From: Clusia tigrina
Lineage: Eukaryota; Arthropoda; Insecta; Diptera; Clusiidae
Assembly (NCBI GenBank): GCA_920105625.2
Contig: OV050030.1
Location: 68,105,807 to 68,169,806 of the forward strand
DNA: 64,000 nucleotides
Direction: 5' to 3'
Numbering within the stretch: the stretch's first letter is position 1; every line of letters begins with the position of its first letter. Made by a program: the position numbers and the translations under genes. Shown piece after piece: positions 10,987 through 22,361 of this stretch. The notes beneath the pieces were generated by a model. It ran no database searches and was not told where the DNA came from. It saw only the letters and a list, made by a program, of their open reading frames with translations.

Positions 10987-11415
10987 TCCTTTGGCGCTTC
11001 AGATTTGCAGGCATGTTGAAATCAAACACGTGTGCTCTAAACGTAGTTTGCTTTGTTGAGTATTGTGTATTGTATGTGAATTATATATATGCAAGTAGTA
11101 TTATGTACGTGTATGGTTGTAGTCAACCGCTGATCCCAGTTGGAGCCATCCTCTTTGGCGAAAATACGCAGGTATTCTGCGAGAGGACTCAGATCTAACG
11201 ACCCGTTAGTTTGCGGATTATATGGAGTTATATGTAATTTTTAATCCCTAGCATTTAACAAGTCTCAGAGAATAGTTTTGACAAGAAATTGGCATCTTTC
11301 TCGGTCACCAACACTTTCGGTATGTTGGAATGCGGTATAATTTTGTTCAAAGAGGCTTTGGCTACCGCAATCGCATCGGCATCAGATATGGCAACGCATG
11401 CCTTGAAAAATTATC

Positions 11416-11715
11416 TTAGACGTACTTATTCCCCGGCATTGTTTCCGCCAAGATTAAATTAACCAAGTCCTCTTGAACTTTGTGAAATGGATTTTTTGGT
11501 ATGTCATTTACCACCATTGGCCGATTTGTCACAGTGGAGCTATTGTTGACCTGACATTTTGGACAATTCCTAACATATTTATTTATGTCTTTGAGCATTT
11601 CTTTCCAGACGTATATTCGTCTGATCCTCTCGTATGTTTTCCAAGACGCCTGGTGTCCACCTACACATGAACCATGGAAGCCTTTCAGTATTCCGGAATC
11701 TTTTTGTTTTCTCAA
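11416..11715 (-). pseudogene. Gypsy integrase zinc-binding domain and core start
   Basis: 99 codons. GFHGSCVGGHQASWKTYERIRRIYVWKEMLKDINKYVRNCPKCQVNN is the HHCC zinc-binding domain in which the HxxxH part and CPKC are recognisable. It is followed by FHKVQEDLVNLI, where the core's first Asp is expected (usually DIVG). It is related to, but distinct from, the second Gypsy integrase at 20992-21670. Confidence 0.88.
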
Positions 11716-12329
11716 ACCACTCTACCCTGTTGGATGGCTGTTTATCTGTTTCGTCATTCGTTTCTTAAACCTCTGCCGCTTTTCCATCATTAACTAATGG
11801 TATTCTTCCTCATGGGCTTTGCTTTCGCTCTAGTTTGAACTATCTTTTGCTTTTGTGGCACTCTGCTAATTGCCTCTGCAATTAGATTTCACCACCCAGG
11901 CTTGTATATGATTGCGAAATCATACTCAGACAACTTATGTCTGATCCTGTCTAATCTAGAGATTTGGTCTTTCCAATTTTTTATGCCTCTCAATGGCTGG
12001 TGATCGGTGTAGCTTTTAAAATGCCGTCATAACAGATGTCCTGAAATATTTCGTAGTCCACATGGTGGCTAGAAATCCCTTCTCTATTGAGGAATACCTT
12101 TTCTCAGACACACTGAGTGTCTTACTTCTGAATGCTATTGGGCAGTTATTTCCGACTTCCCCCTATGACAACTCTCCTCCCAATGATTCGTTGCTAGCGT
12201 CGATGGTCAACAAAAAAGTTTGCCCAAAATCGGGGTACGCCAAAATTGGTGGTGAGCCAATTGTCTCCTTTAGCATTTCACATGTCTTCTGGTAATGTCC
12301 AGTTCAGTCAAACTTTGCATCCGTCGGCA

Positions 12330-12851
12330 CTAGTTTTTTATTGGCGACGCTTTTCTAATTAAGCTTGTAGTAGTTAACCAGCCCCGAGAATACTGGCATA
12401 TCCTTTCTCTTTTTTGGACAAGTTCTTCACACATTCCACTTTCTGAGGGTCTGGCAGTGCTTCTGCCTCTGAACAACGATAGCCTAAATAGATTATTTCC
12501 CTCCGCAAAAATTGACACTTCTCCGTGTTCAATTTCAGATTGTGTTCCCATAAATCCTAGTACCTTGCACAAGCATTGCGAATGCTCCTGCAAGTTCTTA
12601 AAATAAATTGCTACATCATCGTGATACAGAAAACAATCTAACCCTTGCAAGCCTGCTATCGCATGGTTCCTTAGACGCTGGAAGGCAGCCGGTGCTCCGG
12701 ATAATACCAACGACATCCTATTGAACTCATAATGCTCCCAACCAGTACTGAACGCGGTTTTCTGCTTATCGTGGGTATACGTCAGTATCCGGTGGTAGCC
12801 ACTTGCTAAGTCAATCGTAGAAAAATACCTACGGAACCCCAACTGATCCAT
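12330..12851 (-). pseudogene. Gypsy reverse transcriptase core
   Basis: 173 codons. It contains YFSTIDLASGYHRI (first catalytic Asp), KTAFSTGWEHYEFNRM, SGAPAAFQRL and FLYHDDVAIY, with an intact DD in YHDD (usually YLDD). After about residue 95 the frame drifts away from known RT sequence. Upstream, broken frames to 13200 still show the DFRKLN-type start of the domain. Confidence 0.9.
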
Positions 12852-13250
12852 GACTTATTTTATCCTTGGTATGGAAAATACCTGTGTTATAGTGGCGTCG
12901 TTCAACTTTCTAAAATCAACGGCCATTCTCCACTTCTTCTGACCCTAAGGGGGTGCCTTCTTTGGTACCGATTTAATTGGTGAATTTGAAGGTGAGCAAC
13001 TTGGTGAAAATATGTTGACTTTCAACATCCCTTGGACTTGTCTGCTTACTTCTTCCTTGTGTGCCTAAGGCAATCTGTACTGCTTTTGATTAATTGACGG
13101 CTGATCTGCTCTAATCGGTGTTTTGTGTTTCATATGAGGTGTGAATGTCAGCTTTTATAAATGCCTTCACCTCCCAGTTTACGGTTGGGTCTGACTTCAG
13201 TGATTCTAGAAGTCTCCCCATCCTTTTCCTACGTTTCACTGCTTGAATTG

Positions 13251-15486
13251 ATTAATCGACCACGAGTTTGAACTATCATAATTAAGTTAAAACTATCATA
13301 ATTCGTAAACTTGGGATTAAAGTCCTTATCTATTTAATAGTCCTCTTCTGATGCATTCAGCGCGTAACCATACGCCTTACACTTGTGAACATGCGTTATG
13401 GTCTCTCCTTTGTATACATGATCTTCCTCCTCCTGGAACATAGTCCTTGCATTACTGGGCGCAGGGAATTGGGGAGCCTCCTGCTCCTCCTTCCTCTAAC
13501 ATAGAAATTACATTACTTTTTCACGCGTATCTTTGGCCTAATGCTTTCTTCTTTTTTCTTGACCTCCCAGTCTACTGGCTAGGACTCGACCTCTGAAAGT
13601 TTCCCTGGCCCCTTTATTAGGACTGTTATGCCTGCACTCTGCTGCACGGTTTTAATTTAAATCCGAAAACCATTATTGAATCCCCAATATCCTAATACCC
13701 TGACTCATCTACCCACATATACACATAAATATTTAACCTCATGACAAAATCGTCGCACACTCAGCTGACACATATCGCCTGTCCGGTTCACACTGTGTTT
13801 GGGTTTATAACCGCCAACCATGGTATCTTCTGGCAGGTGCTTGTTGTGGTGCTAGAAGCTGACTTGCCGGGATGTACGACATCCAGATTCGTTGACCTGT
13901 AAAACTATTAGACTCTAACTTTCACAATGCGCTAATGACCTCCCCAAACAAAAAACTTACTTCTTGGTTAGCCTTTCATTGCTAAAATCCTGCATTCCCT
14001 ACAATCTCCTCCCTTCTTCCTGGAACGGTAGGTATAACTATTCTATGCTGGAGTGTGTTTGGCTCACCATGGAACTCCTTGACAACTTCGCTTGTAATGG
14101 CTCTCTTCTTGTATATGATATAGCGTATTCCCACATATGTCTGGTGGTACTGCCTCTGAGCGGAAAATACGTTTGAAATGCGCGAAGGCTTTGGAATACT
14201 CCTCCATTATTTACTTTGCAGTACTGTATATTTATGGTGGGAGTGTTTGTCTTGAGCTTCATATAGTGGAAATTTGCATACTAGGTTAGATAAAAGACTC
14301 CGTCTTTTATTGTAGTGAATCCATTTAAAATGTGAATCATATTTGATTTGTTCATACTCTTGATTGGACGTATGCCCCGTAATGAAGCAATTGATATCTG
14401 TGGGCCAAAATTTCTTCTGGTTATTATATGAGGTAGTGTTTTCAGTCACCCTCCTTAAACTTTTGCCCATCTATATTTATCTTCAACTTTGTCAAAATCG
14501 ATTCTGTTGAGATGTGATACACTAGATGGTCACTGTAAAGTAAAATTGTACAATGAAAAACGTGACACCGAAAGGAAAATTCTTTGTATTTGTTTGTATT
14601 TGGACTTCGTCCATCAAGTCATTCGTCTGCAGCGTCTTCCGGTATCCGCTGTGCCTGCTTCGAGTCACATCCTCAAAGCGGAATCCTTATTAATTTTCTT
14701 AATTTTCTAGCTAACATTTTAAATTTATGTTTTTATATATTTAAGTTAAGTTGACCATTACCTTTTTCTATTACATAAGTTCATTTAATTAGTAAATTTA
14801 ATAATTATAAAAAAATTAAATAAATATATGATATATAATATAACTTATAATTTTTATATTTAGTATTATTTTTTTTAACAATTCTGAGTAAATTTATTCG
14901 CCCATCTAATATGCAAGAATATTTAAGATAAACCCATTCATGTGAAATCATTTCAATTTTATGACAAATGTTTTTCGTTGCATCTAATTACTTTATTTAA
15001 ATTTACATATAACCTGGTATGTATACACCCAAAAATGAACACACCACGTAACCTGCTCATATGTGAATGCATAAAACCTTCTAGACACCCACGTGTGTTC
15101 TATTTCTTTTAAAAATTGTTTTTGTTTCCATTTTTATTTAAATGTTATTCCTTTTATTTAATCTGCCTAACAGCAAGACTATTCATACTTACTTATTAAG
15201 AAGTACACGTTCCCTACCGCTTGTAGCCTATACAAGCGTTTTTAACTTGATTCCTACCTCTAAAGTCTCGATTTTTCTTAATGTGTTCCTAAATTTCTTG
15301 ATTCTTTTTTTTATACATTGATACTTACTTATACATAGGTATTTCCTTACATTAATTGAATCTTTTTTTTTGTAGCTCGTGGCAGTGATGAACGTTTATG
15401 CGATATACTACACGCGATAAATTTCTGCATGAAAAATACAGATGTGCGAAAGTGATTACCTATAGACATTACGCTGTACATCCTAT
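13251..15486. other. No gene recognised; AT-rich from 14.7 kb
   Basis: Short frames at 13964-14176, 14207-14470 and 14489-14710 show no family motif. They could be eroded Gypsy gag or LTR sequence. From 14700 to 15400 the DNA is strongly AT-rich with T-runs near 15305 and 15367. Confidence 0.5.
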
Positions 15487-15712
15487 GAGTGCGCAAAGCT
15501 AATTTGCATTTTTTTCACCCAAGACGGAATATCCGCCTTTCCAATTTATTTCATAATTTATTCTTTTAATCTTTTGCTAACTTGTTTTTATTCAGCTACA
15601 GTGCCTGCAGTGCAGATTTATTTTATGTAATTTTTTAACGACCTAATTAAATTGGCACATTTTTGCGGACACTGCCTTTGGAGACGGAATTGTGCTATTT
15701 GATATTGTACAG
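15487..15712 (-). repeat. BEL 3' LTR part
   Basis: A direct repeat of 20393-20612. Both start with agtgcgcaaagctaatttgc and include the shared stretch ending in gacggaattgtgctatttga, roughly 90% identical by eye. A second shared block, about 16113-16180 here and 20264-20331 on the right, starts with TGTTA when read on the minus strand. Confidence 0.7.
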
Positions 15713-16248
15713 TCAATTTCCGAATCGAATAGAACTTATATAAAGGAGTGAAGTTACGAATTTTTTAATAGCTTATTTTCTAATACTTTTTTTATTGCCG
15801 TAAATAACTAACATTTGAATTTGTATTTAAAATTGGTATTTGTAATTAGTATTTGTAATTGGCTTTAAAAATAATTTGTGCACTTCCTCCTCGATGGTTT
15901 TACTCGTAATGATTTTCTGATTTTTAATATCTCTTCACGTAGCTAGAATAGTGGCATGATATTACCGTTACTAGAGTCCCGCCATATGTATATATGTATA
16001 TAAATATAAGTAAGTATGTACATTTAAGTAAGTATATAAATGCAAGTAAGTATATAAATGCAAAACCAAACTTGAATAAGAATAGAACAAAGAATATGCA
16101 AGAAACTTGGTAGACACAAATTCTCGTTTTTTTATATTAATATTATTTTAAAAGAACATCTAGAAGAAACGGCGATAACATTCCCCTGCATGCAAACGAG
16201 TCTGAAATGGTGAGCTTGCCTTAAAGATTTTGGCCGACGTTCAGTACG

Positions 16249-16545
16249 GTGTCGTGCAATATGCCGCACTGGGTTTGCACAGGCACCCTTCGCACTTGTC
16301 CGTCTGTAGCAACCACTGTGTTGATCACCCTTCCCTTGGGCCAGCAGTTCCTTGGCAGGTTATCATCAGTTACTATCACTATATTGCCGATAGTTATGGG
16401 GGGCAGCTTGTTGAACCACTTGCTTCTTCTGGTTATAGTTAGAAAGTATTCTTTCAGCCACCGTTGCCAGAATCGATCAGCAAACAGTTGCGTGTGTCGC
16501 CAACGTTGTCGGAGGTCTGCGCAATCGTTGTATATCTGTTTGTAA
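16249..16545 (-). pseudogene. BEL/Pao C-terminal DUF5641-like domain
   Basis: Read on the minus strand, a short stretch near 16400-16250 encodes GNIVIVTDDNLPRNCWPKG and a following DGQVRRVPVQT segment. These are the usual end of Pao polyproteins after integrase. It is in order with the integrase but frame-broken upstream. Confidence 0.75.
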
Positions 16546-16679
16546 CAGCTAGACGAACCTAGCAGTATCTAGTATCCAAAGAAGCGAAGGTGATTGGGCG
16601 GGAGTTGAGTATAAACTCAACTTCGCAGAGCGCGTTCCTTAGAGTTTCATCGTTGAATTTCATTTCGGGGCTCATGGCT

Positions 16680-17165
16680 TTAAGATCTCACGAGTCTTTC
16701 CCAAGCACCGCCCATATGAGGTGCTGCGGGAGGGTTGAATTTCCATTTTATATCTTCCAGTAATGATCTTATTTTTGTGTGGTCAATATTTTTGGATTCT
16801 TCCTTCACAACTTTTGCCGTAGCTTTAAAATTTGTTCCGTTGTCCGTATATATTTCCCGAGGTGTTCCTCTTCTAGATGTGAAATTTCGAACACAGATTA
16901 AACAGGATGCGGTATCTAGGCTATGAGCCACTTCGATGTGGACCGCACGAACGGTTAGACAGGGGAAAATAATACCCCACCGCTTTTCTCTTGTTCTGCC
17001 GACAGCTACATACAATGGTCCGAAAGAGTCGATTCCAACAAACGTAAAAGGCCGTTCATATTTAGCTAACCTGGCGATCGGTAGTGGAGCCATTTGAGGT
17101 GCGAGCGGTACAGCAGAACTATTTTTACATCGTTGGCATTGACGGCGTACAATTTTATAAAGCAC
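16680..17165 (-). pseudogene. BEL/Pao integrase
   Basis: 161 codons. CQRCKNSSA (zinc Cys pair), MAPLPIARLAKYERPFTFVGIDSFGPL (core, first Asp), RAVHIEVAHSLDTASCL, IYTDNGTNF (second Asp) and PPAAPHMGGAWERLVRS (catalytic Glu expected in GGxWE; present). The catalytic set D, D, E is therefore visible. It continues in another frame to about 16560 with the EVEFILNSRPIT segment. Confidence 0.92.
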
Positions 17166-17332
17166 ACGGAGACGGGTATGTGGTATCGACCTTTGATCCT
17201 GTTGATAGTGGTTTCGTGAGCTATGTGGTGAAAGCTATCATGGTAAAATCGAACTATTAGAAAGGTAGCGTGATGATTATTAGGCAGAATAACTGCGTCT
17301 TCATTGTTTAGGTACTCTGCTCTGCCTCGAGC

Positions 17333-17740
17333 TCATAAAATATCGTCTGCATCTATATAAAGGTTCAACGATATTATATTGCTGTTCTTGTTCTGACCAC
17401 TTTTTAGGTTGTGTATCTCCGTTGAATATTCGTATTGTTGTGCCTTTTGAATCAGTACGCGTTTTGCCTTCTGTATCATCTCGAATGATATTTCTTTTGG
17501 GCACGCAGTTTTCTTACTTGCAGCTTTAAGTATTGCTATGTACAATATAAATGTAGCAACAGCTCGATATAATCGCCTCCAGTCGGAGAAGTATTTTGTA
17601 TTTATATGTGCGCTCATAATGGCGCATTTATCTATATGTAATACGTGTCGTCTTACTTCGGATATATCACTTGAACCTAGGTCACCCTGGCCATTCCTTG
17701 ACGTCCCTGCACAAGAAGTCTGGTCCTGAAAACCACGCAT
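17333..17740 (-). pseudogene. BEL/Pao linker between RNase H and integrase
   Basis: 135 codons: a Cys/Arg-rich start (usually around GPxWL), then a long helical stretch (FSDWRRLYRAVATFILYI) that matches the conserved WxxLxRxxAWxLRF segment of Pao linkers. The last part is frameshifted relative to 17504-17301. Confidence 0.65.
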
Positions 17741-17810
17741 TGGGATCCCATTGTGTTCGCACTTTTGTGGCGAGGTCAGCAGTATTAATCTTGGATGGTA
17801 CCCATTTCCA

Positions 17811-18221
17811 CTACGTTATATTAGTGTATTCCAAGACTTCTCCAATGCGATGCATGACAATCTGCTGGAGATTTCGGGGGTCCATTCGGAGCCACTGCAG
17901 CACGGTCTTCGATTCTGTCCAGTAGAAACTCGAGTCTATTTTTATTCGTAGAGTAGTACATATTTTGCGCGCTATTCGGACGCCCACCACTGCGGCCTGT
18001 AATTCGAGTCGCGGGATAGAGAGGGGCTTGGCCGGGGCGACCTTTGATTTGGCTGCGATTATGTTAATAGAAATTCGTTCCCCGCATTGTACACGTAGAT
18101 AGCATATGGCGGCGTAGGCATTTTCTCCTGCGTCTACGAAGGTGTCAAGTTGAGTGTTCGTAGTTTCTTTTATGAGTGGAGACAGGCACCGGGGAATTTC
18201 CACAGCCCTTATTAGCGGCAA
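17811..18221 (-). pseudogene. BEL/Pao RNase H region
   Basis: 136 codons. TQLDTFVDAGENAYAAICYLR contains the first Asp (FVDA, usually FxDAS), followed by KSKVAPAKPLSIPRLELQAAV (Glu) and FYWTESKTVLQWLR (family WTDSxxVLxWL, so here Asp is Glu). This matches the Pao RNase H domain. It overlaps the end of the RT frame in another frame, so a frameshift separates them. Confidence 0.88.
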
Positions 18222-19471
18222 GGCGGCTTTCCATTGACTCCACTTGTGAAATATTGCTCCTGATATCTCGTTGCAGGGTCCTCTCGAAGTTGAGTAAGAC
18301 CGGCAACTGAATTTGCCGTCCAGTTACGTATGTTGAAGCCAGCAGCAGCGTGAATGAGCTGCACCTTCTGTGCCAACTCGATGGCTTCCTGTTCACTGTC
18401 GACGCTATCAATAAAATAATCAACGTAATGGTATTTTTGGATTGCTTCCACGGCACGGGGGTACTGGTCTTTGAATTGTTCCGCGTTCATGTCGCGCACA
18501 TAATGTGCTATGCACGGGGCACAGGAAATCCCAAATGTCAGCACGCGCATTAGATAGACGCTCGGCTGGTGGAGTTCATCATTTTTGTCCCACCATAGGA
18601 ATATTTGGGCGTGCATGTCGTCTGGCTTTACATTTATTTGGTGAAACATCTCCGCTATGCCACCGCTTAGTGCTATTCGGCCGACACGAAATCCAAGTAG
18701 TACGTCAAAGAGTGGATTGAGTAAATCCGGCCCGGTAACCATAAAGTCGTTTAGAGAACAGCCATTAGGTTTGGCGGCCGCATCCCATACTAGCCTCACT
18801 TTACCAGGTTTGTTAGGGTACGATGTAACGAAGATTGGGAGATACCACCGACGACCGTTTTGACTTGAAATTTCATCGCTTGTCAGCTTCCTTGCGTATC
18901 CCTTTAACAGCAGATTGTCGATTTGATCTTGCAATATGGTTTTAAGGGTTGGTGTCTTGAGGAAATTGTTTCGAAGACATATGAGGCGTTTATAGGCGGT
19001 CGTGTAGCTATCCGGTAACTTTGCTTCATTATTTTTCCAAAGAAGACCGACTTCAAATCGGCCATTTATTTTGTTATATGTGTGCTTCAAAATCGCTAGG
19101 GCCTGCTTATTTTCTTCCGAAGTTATCATTCTCAATATTGTTGGTACTTCTAAATTAAAGAATTGTTTTACCGTCTCGTGGAGTTCAATATACCGGTTCT
19201 CACATTCACATGTATGGACACTGAGCTGAAGGACCTGTGCACCGTAAGCACCACCTCCCTGGATAGTCCATCCTAAGCGTGACCTAACTGCAATTGGATG
19301 GCATATTGGTCCTTCACGTTTCCTCGTGGGTACGGCGACCCGCCAGTTATCAGCACCGATCAATTGTGATGGCTTTGCATGTGCGTATGAGCGAATAGGA
19401 ATTCCTGCTAGATGAGAGTATTTTCCCACGATTTCATCCATATTTATTGTTTGCGTTATAAAACTTGACAC
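18212..19471 (-). pseudogene. BEL/Pao polyprotein: A17-type region and reverse transcriptase
   Basis: 419 codons, the longest frame in the window. The N-terminal part (VRSRLGWTIQGG, then LEVPTI) is the stretch between protease and RT of Pao elements. RT follows with GRRWYLPIFVTSYPNKPGKVRLVWDAAAK, SLNDFMVTGPDLLNPL, the palm region, LTFGISCAPCIAHYV and YHYVDYFIDSV. The usual YVDD box is YVDY (GAT to TAT). The first palm Asp region reads ALSGGIAEMFHQI (usually xxDIxxMFxQ), so it is degraded too. Confidence 0.93.
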
Positions 19472-20267
19472 TTACCCTCCAAATAGTGCTGTTGCATTTT
19501 GCGCTCTTCCTCTAACAATGCCAGCTGCAAATCGCTTTGTTTTATACAATTTTCTGCTTCTAACTGATTCCTGAAATTTTCTGTGTACCTAATTTGCGAA
19601 TTTGTCAAATTGTCGGCTGATCGGGTTTTGTCTCTCTCGCCACTCTCAATTAGTGTTGCCCTCTTTTCGGAATTATCAAGGTGGCACAAGTTGGGGTTAG
19701 ATCGATTCTCATAGCGTGTTCTGGGGATGGCATGTTTCTCGGCATCGGCAGCATCGTTGAGAGAAATGATCTGTATTGTGTATATACATTCGGGGCGGCA
19801 TAATTCGTATACGCATTCGAAATGGTGTAATCTGTATAAATGTTTGGATCTGCGAAAATCGAATAAATATACTTTTTAGGATCATCGTTTGATTGATCCG
19901 TTAAATTCTGTGCGGTCGCAGTCGCACTCTTTGAAACAATAGTTGTCAAGGGTGCTGTTATGCGCGCCTTTGTGATAACTGCCGGCGATGGTCCAGGTAC
20001 ATCGGCCTGTGCACAGAGCTCCTGACCTATTGATTTCATTTCACTTACTTGTGTTGTCGCTCTGCTACCCATCTCAGAAGCTGGTGACGATAATGCTGGC
20101 GGCCGTGTACTCGCATCTGGCAGCGCTACATTTGTTTGAATTGTTACTGGTGGGGCTGTAGTATACTGAGTGATAAGTGCTGGTGTTGCTCCACTACAGA
20201 AGTCACAATTCCAGCTCACATCGGCTATGTCACTGTTCACTCCAACGCACACAAGGGGAGTGCACAA
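19456..20267 (-). pseudogene. BEL/Pao gag remnant
   Basis: The frame 20267-19650 (205 codons) starts inside a Cys-rich PHD-like motif (VSWNCDFC), then runs through a Thr/Ala/Pro-rich region. The frame 19689-19456 is Glu/Gln-rich and likely helical. The upstream half of the Cys motif is missing at the junction with the LTR block. Confidence 0.65.
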
Positions 20268-20612
20268 ATTGTCGTTTTTTTATATTAATATTATTTTAAA
20301 TGAACATTTGGATAAAACGGGGGTAACAGATATGTTTAATAAAATGTTGTACATGTATCAGGTTGCTTTGGATGGTGCGCTGAACATGCTATAAGTGCGC
20401 AAAGCTAATTTGCTTTTTCTTTCACCCGAGACGGAATATCCGTCTTTCCATTTTATTTCATAATTTATTCTTTTAATTTTTTGTTAACTTGTTTTTATTC
20501 GGCTACAATGCCTGCTGTGCAGATTTATTTTATGTAATTTTTTAACGACCTAATTAAATTGGCACACTCTTGCGGGCACTGCCTTTGGAAGACGGAATTG
20601 TGCTATTTGATA
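20264..20612 (-). repeat. BEL 5' LTR part, rearranged
   Basis: It contains the TGTTA-starting block (20331-20264) and the other LTR block (20393-20612) in the opposite order to the left copy. A short motif (gatatgtttaataaaatg) occurs twice, at 20331 and 20612. The TGTTA block abuts the gag frame in the middle of a Cys-rich motif, so the gag start seems to have been lost by rearrangement. Confidence 0.55.
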
Positions 20613-20991
20613 TGTTTAATAAAATGATGTACATGCTTGCTTTGGATTTTCTAGTGGTGTTTGCGAGTGTAGAACACATTAACAGATGTTGATCAAGTTT
20701 GTGGTCTTGAATGAAATGACTTTGTCAACTTATTCTGCAATTTTTTGGGTTTATCCTTAATTGTTACGACTGTTGTAACTAGACTACGGATCTCCGCTAC
20801 CGTATAAGGGACTGATTTTTTAACAGTACTCGGTCGCTCAAAGGAAATATTTCAGGATTTGCAACGTTATTGAATGCTTCTCTAGCTACTCATTTAGCCC
20901 GGTCTTGGTTTTCTCTAATAACTTCCGGAGTTTGTTGTAACTAGTATTTGCGTATTTTGTTTGAGTGATCAGAATTGTACACATTTACGTT
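20613..20991. other. No gene recognised
   Basis: Intergenic scrap between the BEL right repeat and the Gypsy integrase. Only short broken frames. Confidence 0.4.
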
Positions 20992-21670
20992 TCAGAATTG
21001 ACGGTTGCGGAAATCAGACTCGTAGAGTGTCTTAAACGGAGATTGTTTTGGTGATACTTGTACAGTATTGTTGTGTGCATGCATGGCCGTCGTCAACCAT
21101 TGATCCGATTTACCGAAACTACGGATACATTCTGCCAGCGATCGATGACTCCTTTCCAACGAACCATTTGCCTGTAGATAGTGTGGAGTAATGTGTAATT
21201 TTTTAATGCCCACAGTTTACACGTTCCAGAAAACAGCTTTGACACGAAATGTTTGGTCACCAATATTTTCGGTATATTATACAGCGCTATAATCCCATCA
21301 AAAAATGCTTTGGCAACCGTACTCGCCCTGTCGTCAGGTATTGCCACGCATGCGAGAAATCATCTTGGAACATTAAGATACACTTGCTTCCCGAAACTGT
21401 CTCATGTAACATACCAACAATTTCAATGAGCACTTTATCAAAAGGTTGTCTAGGTGCATCTGTCAATACCATACGCATTTTTCTCAGTCTAGAACTCTTG
21501 TTAGCATGACATTTTGGGGAATTCTTTATATATTTCTCAATGTCTCTAAGCATACCCTTCCAATCGTATAATCTTCTAATGCTTTGGTCTATTTTCCAAG
21601 AATCGTAGCGTCCACCGAGAAGTGGATCATGAAAGCCTTTGAGTACCCTTAATATATCAAGTTCAGCCAT
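20992..21670 (-). pseudogene. Ty3/Gypsy integrase fragment 2
   Basis: Three overlapping frames. 21670-21287 gives the zinc domain and core start (GFHDPLLGGRYDSWKIDQSIRRLYDW; NSPKCHAN; FDKVLIEIVGM; MFQDDFSHAW). 21347-21093 gives the mid-core. 21213-20992 gives ITPHYLQANGSLERSHRSL, the family's catalytic Glu region, with Glu present in SLERSH. Frameshifts separate them. About half of the residues match the integrase at 11416-11715 by eye. Confidence 0.9.
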
Positions 21671-21959
21671 TCTACTCCTCTAGATGACTGTGTGGTCTTA
21701 TCCTCACTCTCATACGCTTGTCTTTCTTGAATTTCATTTTGCTATTTCTCCTCGTTATTAGCTCTCGTCCTTGCTTTTAACTGAACTACAGATATTTTCA
21801 AAATACATAATACAACATGAGCGAGAGAGTGCATACGTGTATAATATAGCCCCGTATTTTCGACTTTTTTTCTTCGCGAAATTCAAAGAATATGATATGA
21901 TAATATCTTTAAATTAAATATTGAACAAAAATTAAACACAAAAGCAAAACCAATAAAAG

Positions 21960-21968
21960 TGGGCGCCA
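21960..21968 (-). other. Putative tRNA-Lys-type primer-binding site
   Basis: On the minus strand TGGCGCCCA matches the start of a PBS complementary to the 3' end of tRNA-Lys, used by several Gypsy-group elements. It would belong to the Gypsy fragment at 20992-21670. The 5' LTR would then extend rightward from about 21970 and be split by the piggyBac. Confidence 0.45.
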
Positions 21969-22361
21969 AAAAAGCAACTAGCAGGGGTTTCTACCTGTGA
22001 CGGTATTCTAAGTTGATTGGTGATGCCAATTAACCCTGCTGTAAGATTAAGCCCATTTGGTCCAATTTTTCTATTGTTTCCTTTGTAACTTTTGAACGGT
22101 GGTATATATTGCTTTAATATTTCAGCTCACGTGGGTTTTTTACAAAACAGTGCTATTTCCAAAAATTCAAGTGTCTGACATAAGGTGGAACTGAGGAAAA
22201 TCAAAAGTTACTTATCTTGGATTAGAGACCATTTGGTCCAGTGTTTATTTTTCTTATATTTAAATTAAAATGCTAAAAGTTTTTCTGGTTTTATTTACAA
22301 AATATGTGTTTTATTCCTATTATTTTATATTATATGTATATTATATAAGTATATAGGTTTG

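Larger units (their letters stand above)
10798..13250 (-). mobile_element. Ty3/Gypsy pol remnant 1
   Basis: Minus-strand order is RT (about 13200-12330), RNase H region in broken frames (12330-11900), integrase zinc domain (11715-11416), integrase core remnants (about 11400-11150) and integrase C-terminal domain (10986-10798). This is the Ty3/Gypsy order. No LTR was identified. Many stops and frameshifts. Confidence 0.85.
15487..20612 (-). mobile_element. BEL/Pao LTR retrotransposon
   Basis: Minus-strand order is gag (20267-19456), RT with Pao-type upstream region (19471-18212), RNase H (18221-17811), linker (17740-17333), integrase (17165-16680) and a C-terminal DUF5641-like domain (16545-16249). 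Diverged direct repeats lie outside at 15487-15712 and 20393-20612. The element is close to complete but frame-broken, and its RT active site is damaged. Confidence 0.92.
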
